From contig NZ_ABVL01000001.1 of NCBI RefSeq assembly GCF_000173075.1, positions 372,001 to 436,000 on the forward strand: a stretch of 64,000 bases of DNA, written 5' to 3'. The DNA comes from Chthoniobacter flavus Ellin428 (GTDB lineage: Bacteria; Verrucomicrobiota; Verrucomicrobiia; Chthoniobacterales; Chthoniobacteraceae). The notes beneath the pieces are model-generated. The model worked only from the letters and a program-made list of their open reading frames with translations, had not been told where the DNA came from and did no database searches. Positions 10,481-18,841 of the stretch are shown here, one piece after another. A program made the translations under genes and the position numbers. Positions within the stretch are counted from its first letter, which is position 1. Each line of letters begins with the position of its first letter.

Positions 10481-11046
10481 AGCCGCTTTTGCCCGGTTTC
10501 TTTGCGTTGCTGTTTTGCAGCGTGCTCTCCACGGTGCGTGCGCAAAGTGTCGCGGAGCTGCGCTGGGATCACCGCTTGGAACATTACACGCGAGCCGAGG
10601 CGTCGGCTTATGATGCGTGGGTAATCGCGCCGCCGGCGCGGGAGAGTACCGATCCGCAGGAACTCGGCGCGATTCTCGAGGCGATCTCTCACCAGCCGAA
10701 CACGTCCATCGCCCATATTTTCCTCGGCGATCTGATCCGTCGTCCAGGATTCCAGGCGGCGGTGATGGATTATGTGTCCGCGCAACCCGAGTTCCAAAAG
10801 CATCCGCCGCCAACGGGCTTCGGTCGTTGGGAGTTCAAAAACAGCGCGAAGCTTCGGGTGCTGGTCGAGCAGGGCTTGCTGCGGTCACCGTTTGTCGCGG
10901 ATTGCAATGCCTTGCTGGTCAAACACGGCAAGGCGGTGAAGTCCGTCTCGATGGAGAAGCTTTTCTTCACGAAGCAGGACGGCAAGTGGGGCTGGGAGGC
11001 GATCGTGTGGTTGATGATCGATCCGCCGCCGAACGGAAAAAGGTAG
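10477..11046 (+). CDS. Secreted hypothetical protein coupled to the preceding gene
   Basis: 189 residues starting with a signal peptide (MKPLLPGFFALLFCSVLSTVRAQ). The start codon shares bases with the previous stop (ATGA at 10477-10480), which marks translational coupling. An in-frame upstream extension to 10366 exists but lacks a signal peptide and lies within the previous gene, so I reject it. The mature protein is mixed alpha/beta, with several Trp and Pro residues (LRWDHRLEHY, FGRWEFKNSA, GKWGWEAIVWLM) and no motif I recognise. Its context suggests an envelope role shared with its partner. Confidence 0.6.
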   Translation: MKPLLPGFFALLFCSVLSTVRAQSVAELRWDHRLEHYTRAEASAYDAWVIAPPARESTDPQELGAILEAISHQPNTSIAHIFLGDLIRRPGFQAAVMDYVSAQPEFQKHPPPTGFGRWEFKNSAKLRVLVEQGLLRSPFVADCNALLVKHGKAVKSVSMEKLFFTKQDGKWGWEAIVWLMIDPPPNGKR

Positions 11047-11218
11047 GGCGTTCATTGCGGAAGGCGCGTGAAACGACCACGGACGGATGCACTCCTGCGC
11101 GTCCCTCTCTTCATTTCGCCTGCGCCCGCGAAGGTTGGGGAACGCTCCCAAACGCGTCCCTCCGCTTTAACAAATCCGCGACGAAGCTTTTCAGCGATTC
11201 AGGTTTAGGTTTTTCATT

Positions 11219-12436
11219 GTGCAGATGACCGACGACGCCCGAACCCGCTTTCTGCAGAAAATCGAAGCAGCGTGGCGTGCACAGACATTGGTGAAGCTCA
11301 CCCTCAGCCAGCCGTTGGGCGCGGAAATCGGTCTGCGCAACGTCTATGGACGCATGGTCGATTTGCGCGAGGGGCGGCGATTGTCATTGGTTTGGCGCTA
11401 CGCCACTCGCGACGTGACGAAGAATTTGCCGCTCGACGAAGTGCTCGGCCTGCTAGGCAAGTCGCTCGGGAGTGAATGGGCGCGCGCGCATCTTTTCACC
11501 ACCTCGGGCGACTGGCAGCTTCGCTGCGATGAAGCCGGTCACGGCACGCTCAAGGCCAGCCGGCCGGCTTTCGTCGAAGTGCCCGCGCCGGAACACGATC
11601 GCGAAAAAGTCGTGCCGGTGGCGGTGGCCGAGGCGAGTTGGTTGCAGGCCCTCGGGGTGACGAATGCCAATGGCGACGCGCGTCCTGGGATGGCGCCAAA
11701 GCTGCGGCAGATCCAACGTTTCGTGGAGTTGTTCGGACATCTGCTCAAGGAGGCGATGCTGCCCGAGCATGCGCCGGTGCGGATCGTGGATATGGGAGCG
11801 GGGAAGGGATACCTGACTTTTGCGGTCGCGGAATATTTCCGGTCGCGTGAGGTGAAGGCGGAGATCACCGGCGTGGAAGCGCGCGCGGAGCTGGTCGAGT
11901 TGACTAATCGCGCGGCGCGTGAGCATGGCTTTCCCGATTTGAAATTCGTGCAGGGGACAATCGCGGATTTCACCCCGTCCGATCCGCCGGACATCCTCAT
12001 TGCCCTGCACGCCTGCGACACGGCGACGGATGATGCGCTCGCCCAGGCGGTGCGCGCCGGGGCGGCGTTCGTGCTCGTTGCGCCGTGTTGCCACAAGGAG
12101 GTGCGCGGGCAATTGCAGCCGCCGGCGGTGCTGCGCGACGTGTTGCGGCACGGCATTCTCGCGGAGCGCGAAGCCGAGATCGTGACCGATGGATTGCGCG
12201 CCTTGCTGCTCGAGATGCATGGCTATCGCGCGACCGTTTTCGAGTTCATCTCGCCGGAGGAGACGAGCAAGAACTTGATGATCGCGGCGCAACGGCGTCA
12301 GCAACCGGTGGATGTGGCGCCTCTGCGCACGCAGTGGCGGGCGCTGATGGATTTCTACGGGCTACGTGAGCAGCGGCTGGCGAAGTTGTTGGGGGAGAGC
12401 GGTGCAGTGGGAAGCCCGGGAGTGACCGTCGCATGA
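11219..12436 (+). CDS. Class I SAM-dependent methyltransferase (METTL25/'methyltransferase domain 32'-like)
   Basis: 405 residues from GTG 11219, or 403 from ATG 11225; both are plausible starts. The first 170 residues form an extra N-terminal domain. The catalytic core begins at about residue 187 with motif I V-D-M-G-A-G-K-G-Y-L-T, followed by an acidic ribose-binding site in ITGVEAR and an A-L-H-A-C-D-T-A-T-D segment. A later APCCHKEVRGQL motif resembles the P-C-C-H-K signature of the METTL25/RRNAD1 and related bacterial methyltransferases. The substrate is probably RNA or protein; that is inference. Its stop overlaps the start of the Rsm22-like gene (ATGA, 12433-12436), so two methyltransferases are translated from one message, which hints at a shared translation-linked role. 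Confidence 0.75.
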   Translation: MQMTDDARTRFLQKIEAAWRAQTLVKLTLSQPLGAEIGLRNVYGRMVDLREGRRLSLVWRYATRDVTKNLPLDEVLGLLGKSLGSEWARAHLFTTSGDWQLRCDEAGHGTLKASRPAFVEVPAPEHDREKVVPVAVAEASWLQALGVTNANGDARPGMAPKLRQIQRFVELFGHLLKEAMLPEHAPVRIVDMGAGKGYLTFAVAEYFRSREVKAEITGVEARAELVELTNRAAREHGFPDLKFVQGTIADFTPSDPPDILIALHACDTATDDALAQAVRAGAAFVLVAPCCHKEVRGQLQPPAVLRDVLRHGILAEREAEIVTDGLRALLLEMHGYRATVFEFISPEETSKNLMIAAQRRQQPVDVAPLRTQWRALMDFYGLREQRLAKLLGESGAVGSPGVTVA

Positions 12437-13416
12437 TCAAACACTTTTCGCCCCACGATCTCGGGACGCTCCGCGCCATTCGTGAGCGCTTCCTCGCCGG
12501 TACGGCTGGCTCGGCGGACTACTGGCAATCGCCTGAGCATCTCGCGCTGTACGATAGTACCTATGCCGAGCGCATCGGCTGGAAATGGGATGCGGTGCTG
12601 GATGAATTGCGTCGGCGTGGATGGCAGTCGCGCTGTACGCGGGTGCTCGATTGGGGTTGTGGCACGGGCATCGCGCATCGGCGGGTCCTGACGACGTGGC
12701 CGCAATTCCCAATGCTCGCGTTGCATGATCGCTCGCCGCATGCGCGGATGTTTGCCGCGGAGAAAGCGCGCCGGGAATTTCCCGAGGTCGACGTGACATG
12801 GGGTGCGCCGTCGGTGACGTCCGACACGCTTTTGCTCGTCAGTCATGTGATCAATGAACTCCCCGAGGCCGAGTTGGCTCGTCTGCTCGAACTGGCACGC
12901 GCAGCGAGAGAGGTGATTTGGGTCGAAGCCGGCACGCATGTGGATAGCCGGCGCTTGATCGAGGTGCGCGAGCGCTTGCGCGATGTCTACACGCCCGTCG
13001 CTCCCTGCACGCACACGGCCCGCTGCGGGATGCTCACCGCGGAGAATGCTGCGCATTGGTGCCATCATTTTGCGCGGCCGCCCTCGGCCATTTTCCAGGA
13101 CGCCCGCTGGGCGGAATTTGCCAAGGAGATCGGGATCGACCTGCGCAGCGTGCCTTATAGCTTCCTCGTGCTGGCGCGGACGCCGGCCATGGAGGCGGGA
13201 TTCTCGCGCGTCATCGGCGAGCCGCGCGAGGCCAAGGGTCATGCGAAGGTCTTGAGCTGCCAGGCCGAGGGCGTGGCGGAATTTGTCCTGCAGAAACGCG
13301 ATGCCCCGAACCTTTTCAAAGCCATGCGCAAGGGATCGCTTGGGCCGGTTTACCGATGGGAGATGGAGGGCGGGAAGATCGTCGGCGGTGAACCGGGGAC
13401 GGTGGTGGATTCTTAA
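12433..13416 (+). CDS. Rsm22/METTL17-like small-subunit ribosome methyltransferase homologue with four conserved cysteines
   Basis: 327 residues. Motif I of the Rossmann methyltransferase fold is at about residues 71-80 (VLDWGCGTGI), followed by S-H-V-I-N-E-L. After the fold come cysteines in the family's order: Cys192 and Cys199 (APCTHTARCGM), Cys210 (WCHHFA) and Cys276 (KVLSCQ). In mitochondrial Rsm22/METTL17 the equivalent cysteines hold a 4Fe-4S cluster and the protein binds the assembling small ribosomal subunit. I infer the same kind of cluster and role here. The start overlaps the previous methyltransferase stop by 4 bp. The stop codon lies inside the left arm of a hairpin that probably ends the transcript. 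Confidence 0.75.
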   Translation: MIKHFSPHDLGTLRAIRERFLAGTAGSADYWQSPEHLALYDSTYAERIGWKWDAVLDELRRRGWQSRCTRVLDWGCGTGIAHRRVLTTWPQFPMLALHDRSPHARMFAAEKARREFPEVDVTWGAPSVTSDTLLLVSHVINELPEAELARLLELARAAREVIWVEAGTHVDSRRLIEVRERLRDVYTPVAPCTHTARCGMLTAENAAHWCHHFARPPSAIFQDARWAEFAKEIGIDLRSVPYSFLVLARTPAMEAGFSRVIGEPREAKGHAKVLSCQAEGVAEFVLQKRDAPNLFKAMRKGSLGPVYRWEMEGGKIVGGEPGTVVDS

Positions 13417-13485
13417 TCTTAATCTTAATCCTCTTCGCCGTCGTTCGGAGGAGAGTAAGATTATGATTACGATTAAGATTAAGAA
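13410..13485. terminator. TTAATC-repeat hairpin overlapping the Rsm22-like stop codon
   Basis: The arms are perfect over 15 bp (13410-13424 TTCTTAATCTTAATC and 13471-13485) and extend to about 21 bp with one mismatch, because each arm is a run of the 6-base word TTAATC or its complement. The stop codon of the upstream gene (13414-13416) lies inside the left arm. It may terminate the two-gene methyltransferase message. The stem is AT-rich and has no clean T-tail, so it may instead be a repeat of the same class as the other intergenic hairpins here. Confidence 0.6.
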
Positions 13486-13555
13486 ACCGGACCGCCTTTC
13501 CCTCTTAGCCGGCCTTGTATTCTCGGGCGGGTCGTCCTAGCGTTTCGGCCTCCAA

Positions 13556-14029
13556 ATGAAACCCTCCATCATCCGCAGCCTCGGCTGCATCGCGCTTGGC
13601 GCCGCGTTTACCCTCGCGCCTCTTACCACCATGGCTGATTCCGCACTCGAAAAAGGCAAAGCATTTCTCAAGGAGAACGCGACCAAGGAAGGCGTGAAAA
13701 CGACTCCCAGCGGACTTGAATACAAAATCGTGAAGGAAGGCACGGGCAAGAGCCCGGCGGCCGCCGACACGGTGCTCGTGCACTATCGCGGCACGTTGCT
13801 CGACGGCACGGAATTCGACAGCTCCTACAAGCGCAACGAGCCGATTTCCTTCCCGCTGAATCGCGTGATTCCCGGCTGGACCGAAGGTCTGCAGCTCTTG
13901 AAAGAAGGCGGTAAGGCGATCCTCTACATCCCGTCGAATCTCGCCTATGGTGAGCGCGGTACGCCCGGCGGCCCAATCGGCCCGAACGAAACGCTCATCT
14001 TCGAAGTCGAGCTACTGAAGGTGCAGTAA
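13556..14029 (+). CDS. Periplasmic FKBP-type peptidyl-prolyl isomerase (FkpA/Mip-like)
   Basis: 157 residues. A signal peptide (MKPSIIRSLGCIALGAAFTLAPLTTMA) precedes a short linker helix and a full FKBP domain: V-L-V-H-Y-R-G-T-L-L-D-G-T-E-F-D-S-S, then VIPGWTEGLQLL and I-P-S-N-L-A-Y-G-E-R-G, ending F-E-V-E-L-L-K-V. These are the conserved active-site aromatic and Asp residues of the family, which turn Pro peptide bonds and help fold exported proteins. The protein is shorter than E. coli FkpA because the dimerising N-terminal helices are reduced to about 20 residues. It is probably a single-gene unit with hairpins on both sides. Confidence 0.9.
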   Translation: MKPSIIRSLGCIALGAAFTLAPLTTMADSALEKGKAFLKENATKEGVKTTPSGLEYKIVKEGTGKSPAAADTVLVHYRGTLLDGTEFDSSYKRNEPISFPLNRVIPGWTEGLQLLKEGGKAILYIPSNLAYGERGTPGGPIGPNETLIFEVELLKVQ

Positions 14030-14035
14030 GGATTT

Positions 14036-14131
14036 GTTGAGAGTTGAGGGTTGAGGGTTGAGAGCCGCGCTTTCTGGAAACGCGCCCGCAGTCGAAGCGT
14101 GGCTCTCAACTCTCAACTACCGACTCTCAAC
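14036..14131. terminator. Bidirectional hairpin of TTGAGAG words between convergent genes
   Basis: Arms of 31 bp (14036-14066 and 14101-14131) match at 26 of 31 positions. Each arm is made of near-copies of a 7-base word (TTGAGAG/TTGAGGG). It lies between the FKBP gene (+) and the RlmI-like gene (-). Its right arm holds the stop codon of the minus-strand gene (14127-14129), just as the 13410 hairpin holds the stop of its own neighbour. This suggests a transcript 3' end used from both sides. Confidence 0.65.
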
Positions 14132-15107
14132 TCTTCATCCCCAGCCACAGCGTCTGCGCCGCGGCGTCGGGCGGAATGTCCGGCAACGGCGGTTCCGCGT
14201 GAAACTCCGCGGCGCGACGCGTGGCCTTGAGGGCAAAGCGCGCGATGCTTTCCAGCGCGCGGCGGTTGAGGCGGGTGCAATTGGTGGAGACGAGGATCCT
14301 GGCACATGGGGCGGTAAGTTCGAATGCGGCGAGAAGCAGCGCCTCGAGATCCTGCTCAACCTGGAAGCGCCGCCCCTTGTTGCCGCGGGAAAAGGTCGGC
14401 GGATCGAGAATGATGATATCGAACTTCTCGTTCTTGCGCGCGAGTCGCGGCAGCACATCGAGGACGTCATCGGCGAAAAAGCGGTGTTTCGAATCGTCGA
14501 GGCCGTTTAGGGCAAAATTCTCGCGTCCGCGGTCGAGGGATTTTTTGGAGAGATCGACGCTCACCGTTTCCGCACCGACGAGAGCGGCGGTGACGGAGAA
14601 GGAGCACGTGTAGGCGAAAGTATTGAGCAGCCGTTTCGGTTCTTCGCGATGGACGAGAGCGCGGTTGGCGCGCTGATCGATGAACAATCCCGCCGAATAG
14701 CCCGCGCCGAAGTCCAGACCGAAACGCATGCTATTTTCCTCCACGACCGTCGTCAGAGGCAGCGTGGCGTCTCCGTCGAGCAAAACAGGAGAGATTCGTT
14801 CCGCATTTTGACGGGGGAGAAACTTTCCGAAAACCCGCTGCGGCGGGTACTTATTATCATTGCACCAAGCAGCCAGACCACTGCGCAATTCCTCCCGCGC
14901 AGCGTCGGATTTATAAGAAATCAGCACATCCTCGCCGAAGCGTTCGACCCAGCCATCCGGGCTGGTAAAGAGACGGTGGGCGTTGGTCCCGGCGGCGTTA
15001 AAAGCGGCCAAATGGGCACCCGAAAGCCACGCTTTCGAGGAAATACGCAGGTGAGGGCGGGCGGTGGGACGACTCAAAGTAGGTGCGAGAATCCTTTGCG
15101 CGATCAT
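14127..15107 (-). CDS. RlmI-like 23S rRNA cytosine C5-methyltransferase family protein
   Basis: 326 residues. An N-terminal region (WVERFGEDVLISY, residues 50-65) resembles the PUA-linked start of the RlmI/RlmK family, but a complete PUA domain is not clear. The central beta-hairpin segment has MRFGLDFGAGYSAGLFIDQR. The Rossmann core follows: LLNTFAYTCSFSVTAAL (motif I), DLSKKSLD, then D-P-P-T-F-S-R, the family's D-P-P motif. Members methylate cytosine or guanine bases in 23S rRNA from SAM. The exact target base cannot be read off the sequence. It is transcribed divergently from the coiled-coil/TPR gene with only 53 bp between the starts. Confidence 0.8.
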   Translation of the reverse strand: MIAQRILAPTLSRPTARPHLRISSKAWLSGAHLAAFNAAGTNAHRLFTSPDGWVERFGEDVLISYKSDAAREELRSGLAAWCNDNKYPPQRVFGKFLPRQNAERISPVLLDGDATLPLTTVVEENSMRFGLDFGAGYSAGLFIDQRANRALVHREEPKRLLNTFAYTCSFSVTAALVGAETVSVDLSKKSLDRGRENFALNGLDDSKHRFFADDVLDVLPRLARKNEKFDIIILDPPTFSRGNKGRRFQVEQDLEALLLAAFELTAPCARILVSTNCTRLNRRALESIARFALKATRRAAEFHAEPPLPDIPPDAAAQTLWLGMKS

Positions 15108-15160
15108 TATTTATCAAGTAGATTCGCGGCCAATTTTCCCGAACCCCGAGCCTTTTCTCT

Positions 15161-17860
15161 ATGCGCAAATCTGCTCTCATCATCTTCGCGGCCCTCGCCG
15201 TCTCGACCGCTCCCATGCGCGCAGCGTCGAACGCTGACCCAGGTGATTTGTTCGTCAATGCCTACATGGCCGTCCAGCAGGGCGAAAAAGCGGAGCAAAG
15301 CGGCAACTTCAAGCTCGCGCTGACGAAGTTGCGCTCCGCCGCCAACGTGCTGGATCAGATCGCCAGCCAGTTCCCGAACTGGCAGCCGCAAATCGTCGAC
15401 TATCGCAAGACCCGCACCGCGGACTCCATCACGCGCGTGCAGGAAAAGATCGCCCACTTCGGCGGCGGCAAAGCCGAGGCGCTGCCCGCTCCCGAGCCGG
15501 CGCCTGCATTGCCGGAGGCGGACAACACCGATCGCCCGCTGAATTTTCAGCCGGACGCGTTTAGCGCGCCTGCGCCGCGGACGGCCCCAGTGAGCGCCGC
15601 GCCGCGCACCAGTTCGCACGGCAAGGGCTCCGTGGCGCACAGCAGCGACACCGATCTTTTTGCCGAAGCCGAGGCGCGGATGAAGAAACTGCAGGACGAT
15701 CTGCAAAAAGCGAAGGACGAAGCGGCGCGGTTGCAGAACGAAAAGTCGCAGATTGCGGTTCAGCTCGATGCCGCCGCGAAAGCCCGCAAGGATTCCGAGG
15801 ACAAGCAGTCGGTTCTGCAGAAGCGCGCCGACAATGCCGAGCAGGCGCTGATGAAGGCGGTAGCCGATGGCAAGACCGACTCGGAGAGAATCAAGGGCCT
15901 GCAGACGGAAGTGACCGCGAGCAAGAAGGCGCTGCGCGACCTGCGCATCGATGCCGAGGCGGACGCGGAATTCCGCAAGCAGCTCGACGACCGCTACAAG
16001 AAGGCGCTCGAGAAGATCGCTTCATTGACCGAGCAGCGCAATGCGGCCAACGACGCGGTCAAGGCCACGCCGGGCAAGATCGACGCCATTCAAAAGCAGC
16101 TCGACCAGGTCAAGAAAGAGAAGGATGACCTCTCGACGAAATTGCAGAAGGCCGAGACGCAACTCAGCAAGGTGACCAGCGAGCGCGACGACGCGCTGGC
16201 GCAGGTAGCCAAGCTGCAGGAAGCGCAGAAGCAGGTGGACAAACTCGTGGCCGACAATGCTTCACTCATGGCCAAGCTCTCCTCGGCGGAGAAGACGATC
16301 AATCAATTCAAGCTCGACGGCGCGGCGAAGGACCAGGAGATCGCTTCGTTGAAGAAGGAAGTGGGTTCGGTGAAGGAGCAACTCGCGGCGGCGAAGAAGG
16401 AGAGCGCGGATTACCAGCGGCAGATGGCCGATCTGCAGGCCAAGCTCGAAGACTCCGGCAAGCAACTTGCCGAGGCCAAGGCCGAGAACACTGCGAACGC
16501 CGCGGAGAAGAAAAAGATGGTGGAGGAAAACACCATCCTGCGCGGCATCGTGCTGCGTCAGCAGAAGGAAGAAGCGGTCCGCGCCAAGACCCGCAAGGTG
16601 GTGCTGGGCGAGCTGGCCGATCTCGAGATGCACTCGAAGTCGCTGCTCAAGCAGATTGATTTTCTCAGCCAGCCGGTGGTGAAGCTCACCGAGAAGGAGC
16701 GTTCACTTTTCAAGAAGCCGGAATTGCAGATCAGCGAATCGGAAATCGCCATTGGTGGAACGGGATCCGACACGACGTCGGCTCCGGCTCCTGCTTCCGC
16801 TCCCGCGCCAGCTACGCCCGACGTAGCGCCGGCCGCTCCGACCGTGCCCGCCCCGCAAGCCGCTCCCGCGGTTCCGCAACAACCAGCGCCTGCCGCTGCT
16901 CCGGTGAGCACGCCGATTCCCGCGCCCGCGCCTGTCCCGCAGGCGGCCAAGGCCACGGCGACGCCTTCAAAGTCGAGGAATAGCGACACGCCGAAGGTAG
17001 CCGACAACTCGAAGAAGGCCGACAAGAGCCGGACGATGGAGCAGCCCGCGCTGCCCGCCCAGGATTCTCCCGCGCTCTCCCTGCAGCAGGGCCAGCAGCC
17101 GACGCAACTCGCGATGTCGAAGCCGTTCAGCAGCCTGCCAAATACTTTGGAAAAGGCCCCGGCTCCCGCTCCCGCTCCGGCCCCGTCCGCCGTGCCCACG
17201 CCGGTGACTCCCGAGCCGCCGCCCGCAGGTTCGTCCGGCGACAGCACGCTCGCCACGGCGACGGCGGATGGCGGAGCCAAACCGGCTGCCGCCGGGCCGA
17301 ACGTTCCGGCGGAACTGTTGCCGCTGGCGCGCCAGGGCAAGGAGGAATTCGAGCGTGGCAACTATCTCGATGCCGAGAAGACCTATCGCAAGATCCTGGC
17401 GAAGGCCCCGAACAACCTCTACACGCTGTCCAATCTCGGCGTGGTGCTTTTCCGCGCGAACAAGTTCAAGCTCGCGGAGGAATCCTTCAAGAAGGCGATC
17501 GCGATCGCGCCCGAGGATGGCTTCTCGCACTGCACGCTGGGGATCGTTTTTTACAGCGAGGGCAAGTATGATGAGGCGGTCAACGAATTGACCAAGGCTC
17601 TCGCCGTCGATCCGAAGAACGCCACCGCGCACAATTACCTCGGCATCACCGCCAGCCAGAAGGGCTGGCAGGAGGCCGCGCAGAAGGAGCTCGAGACCGC
17701 CACCGCGCTTGACCCGAACTACGCCGACGCCAACTTCAACCTCGCCGTGGTCTTCGCCACGCAGACGCCGCCGAACAAGGAAAGCGCCCGCAAGTACTAT
17801 CAGCGTGCGACCGAGCTCGGCGCCGAGCGCGACAGCGCGCTGGAGCAGTTGATCAAGTAA
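15161..17860 (+). CDS. Exported coiled-coil protein with Ala/Pro-rich linker and C-terminal TPR domain
   Basis: 899 residues. A signal peptide (MRKSALIIFAALAVSTAPMRAA) leads to a short helical N-domain with paired A-N-V-L-D-Q-I-A-S-Q-F-P. From about residue 165 to 510 the protein is a near-continuous coiled coil rich in Lys, Glu, Gln and Ala (K-K-L-Q-D-D-L-Q-K-A-K-D). Residues 535-720 are a low-complexity Ala/Pro/Thr region. Residues 725-899 are four or five TPRs with the canonical Y-L-D-A-E-K-T-Y-R-K-I and Y-L-G-I pattern. No enzyme motif appears. The layout suggests a long periplasmic spacer that carries a protein-binding cap; the role is unknown. It ends 1 bp from the convergent amidohydrolase gene. 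Confidence 0.8.
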   Translation: MRKSALIIFAALAVSTAPMRAASNADPGDLFVNAYMAVQQGEKAEQSGNFKLALTKLRSAANVLDQIASQFPNWQPQIVDYRKTRTADSITRVQEKIAHFGGGKAEALPAPEPAPALPEADNTDRPLNFQPDAFSAPAPRTAPVSAAPRTSSHGKGSVAHSSDTDLFAEAEARMKKLQDDLQKAKDEAARLQNEKSQIAVQLDAAAKARKDSEDKQSVLQKRADNAEQALMKAVADGKTDSERIKGLQTEVTASKKALRDLRIDAEADAEFRKQLDDRYKKALEKIASLTEQRNAANDAVKATPGKIDAIQKQLDQVKKEKDDLSTKLQKAETQLSKVTSERDDALAQVAKLQEAQKQVDKLVADNASLMAKLSSAEKTINQFKLDGAAKDQEIASLKKEVGSVKEQLAAAKKESADYQRQMADLQAKLEDSGKQLAEAKAENTANAAEKKKMVEENTILRGIVLRQQKEEAVRAKTRKVVLGELADLEMHSKSLLKQIDFLSQPVVKLTEKERSLFKKPELQISESEIAIGGTGSDTTSAPAPASAPAPATPDVAPAAPTVPAPQAAPAVPQQPAPAAAPVSTPIPAPAPVPQAAKATATPSKSRNSDTPKVADNSKKADKSRTMEQPALPAQDSPALSLQQGQQPTQLAMSKPFSSLPNTLEKAPAPAPAPAPSAVPTPVTPEPPPAGSSGDSTLATATADGGAKPAAAGPNVPAELLPLARQGKEEFERGNYLDAEKTYRKILAKAPNNLYTLSNLGVVLFRANKFKLAEESFKKAIAIAPEDGFSHCTLGIVFYSEGKYDEAVNELTKALAVDPKNATAHNYLGITASQKGWQEAAQKELETATALDPNYADANFNLAVVFATQTPPNKESARKYYQRATELGAERDSALEQLIK

Positions 17861-17861
17861 G

Positions 17862-18689
17862 TTACTTCGCGTGGTAGAACTTCGTCGCGTTGCCGCCGAA
17901 GAATTGCTCCCGTGCGGTGGCGCCCATCTGGCGCGTGTAATCGTCGACCAGCGTGTGCACCTGGGCATAGCTCGCGGCGCGCAGGCACACTGGCCAGTCG
18001 GAGCCGTACATCACGCGGTCTTCGCCGAAGGCTTCGAAGACGACATCGAGGAATGGCTTGAAGTCAGCCGGTTTCCACGCGGCGAGATCGGCCTCGGTAA
18101 CCATGCCGCTCACTTTGCAAAGGACGTTCGGCGCCTTGGCCAGCTCGCGAATCTGCTCCCGCCACGGGGAGAGCGTGCCGTCCATGATCGGTGGCTTGGC
18201 GATGTGATCGAGCACGAACGGCTGCTCGGGGAAACGCTTCGCCAGCGTAATGGCGGCGGGCAATTGCCGCGGGTAAACGAGGATGTCGTAGGTGAGCTTG
18301 AAGGCGCGCAGTTTGCCGATGCCGCGCTGGAACTCTTCGCCGAGCATGAAGTTCACATCGGGCTCATCCTGCACCACATGGCGCACGCCGCAGAATTTGG
18401 GATGCGGCGCGAGCGCGGCGAGATCGCGTTCCACATCCGGTGAGCGCAGGTCCACCCAGCCGACCACCCCCTTGATGATGGAGTGATGCTCGGCCAGCTC
18501 CAGCAGCCAGTGGCTTTCATCGATCGTCTGCCGGGCCTGCACGGCGATGCATCCCTCGAGGCCCGCCGCGGAGAGGAGTGGCGCGAGATCCGGCGGCAGC
18601 CAGTCGCGCTGCAGCGGTGAGCCGGGAGCGATCCACGGGTATTGCCTGGCGTCGTAGCTCCAGAAATGTTGGTGCGAGTCGAGTTTCAT
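17862..18689 (-). CDS. Amidohydrolase-2 family protein, sugar lactonase-like (L-fuconolactonase type)
   Basis: 275 residues with a TIM-barrel metal-hydrolase signature: D-S-H-Q-H-F-W at the start, V-L-D-H-I-A-K-P in the middle and Y-G-S-D-W-P-V near the end. The length and the H-Q-H-F-W opening match L-fucono-1,4-lactonase and L-rhamnonolactonase enzymes, which open sugar lactones in deoxy-sugar breakdown. No fucose or rhamnose pathway genes are nearby, so the sugar is open. I chose ATG 18689 because the in-frame sequence upstream is a translation of the AACATCC repeat (18718-18752), not protein. It meets the coiled-coil gene tail to tail with a 1-bp gap. Confidence 0.82.
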   Translation of the reverse strand: MKLDSHQHFWSYDARQYPWIAPGSPLQRDWLPPDLAPLLSAAGLEGCIAVQARQTIDESHWLLELAEHHSIIKGVVGWVDLRSPDVERDLAALAPHPKFCGVRHVVQDEPDVNFMLGEEFQRGIGKLRAFKLTYDILVYPRQLPAAITLAKRFPEQPFVLDHIAKPPIMDGTLSPWREQIRELAKAPNVLCKVSGMVTEADLAAWKPADFKPFLDVVFEAFGEDRVMYGSDWPVCLRAASYAQVHTLVDDYTRQMGATAREQFFGGNATKFYHAK

Positions 18690-18717
18690 GGGGACGGGGA
18701 GAGGGAGGGAAAGGCAG

Positions 18718-18752
18718 AACATCCAACATCCAACGCTCAACATCCAACATCC
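18718..18752. repeat. Tandem 7-bp repeat (AACATCC x 4 plus AACGCTC)
   Basis: Five heptamers in a row: two AACATCC, one AACGCTC in the middle, then two AACATCC, followed by ATTTTTTG. It lies in the divergent gap between the amidohydrolase gene (-) and the DUF4136 lipoprotein gene (+), upstream of both. It belongs to the set of word-repeat elements found in several gaps of this window, although here the arms are direct rather than inverted repeats. Confidence 0.75.
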
Positions 18753-18841
18753 ATTTTTTGCGGCCACCGGTCTGCGCACGCCAAGCGGGAAACCGGAAGC
18801 AGGCTTGCGCGCACTGACTGTCGGGAATTAACTTCTTACGT

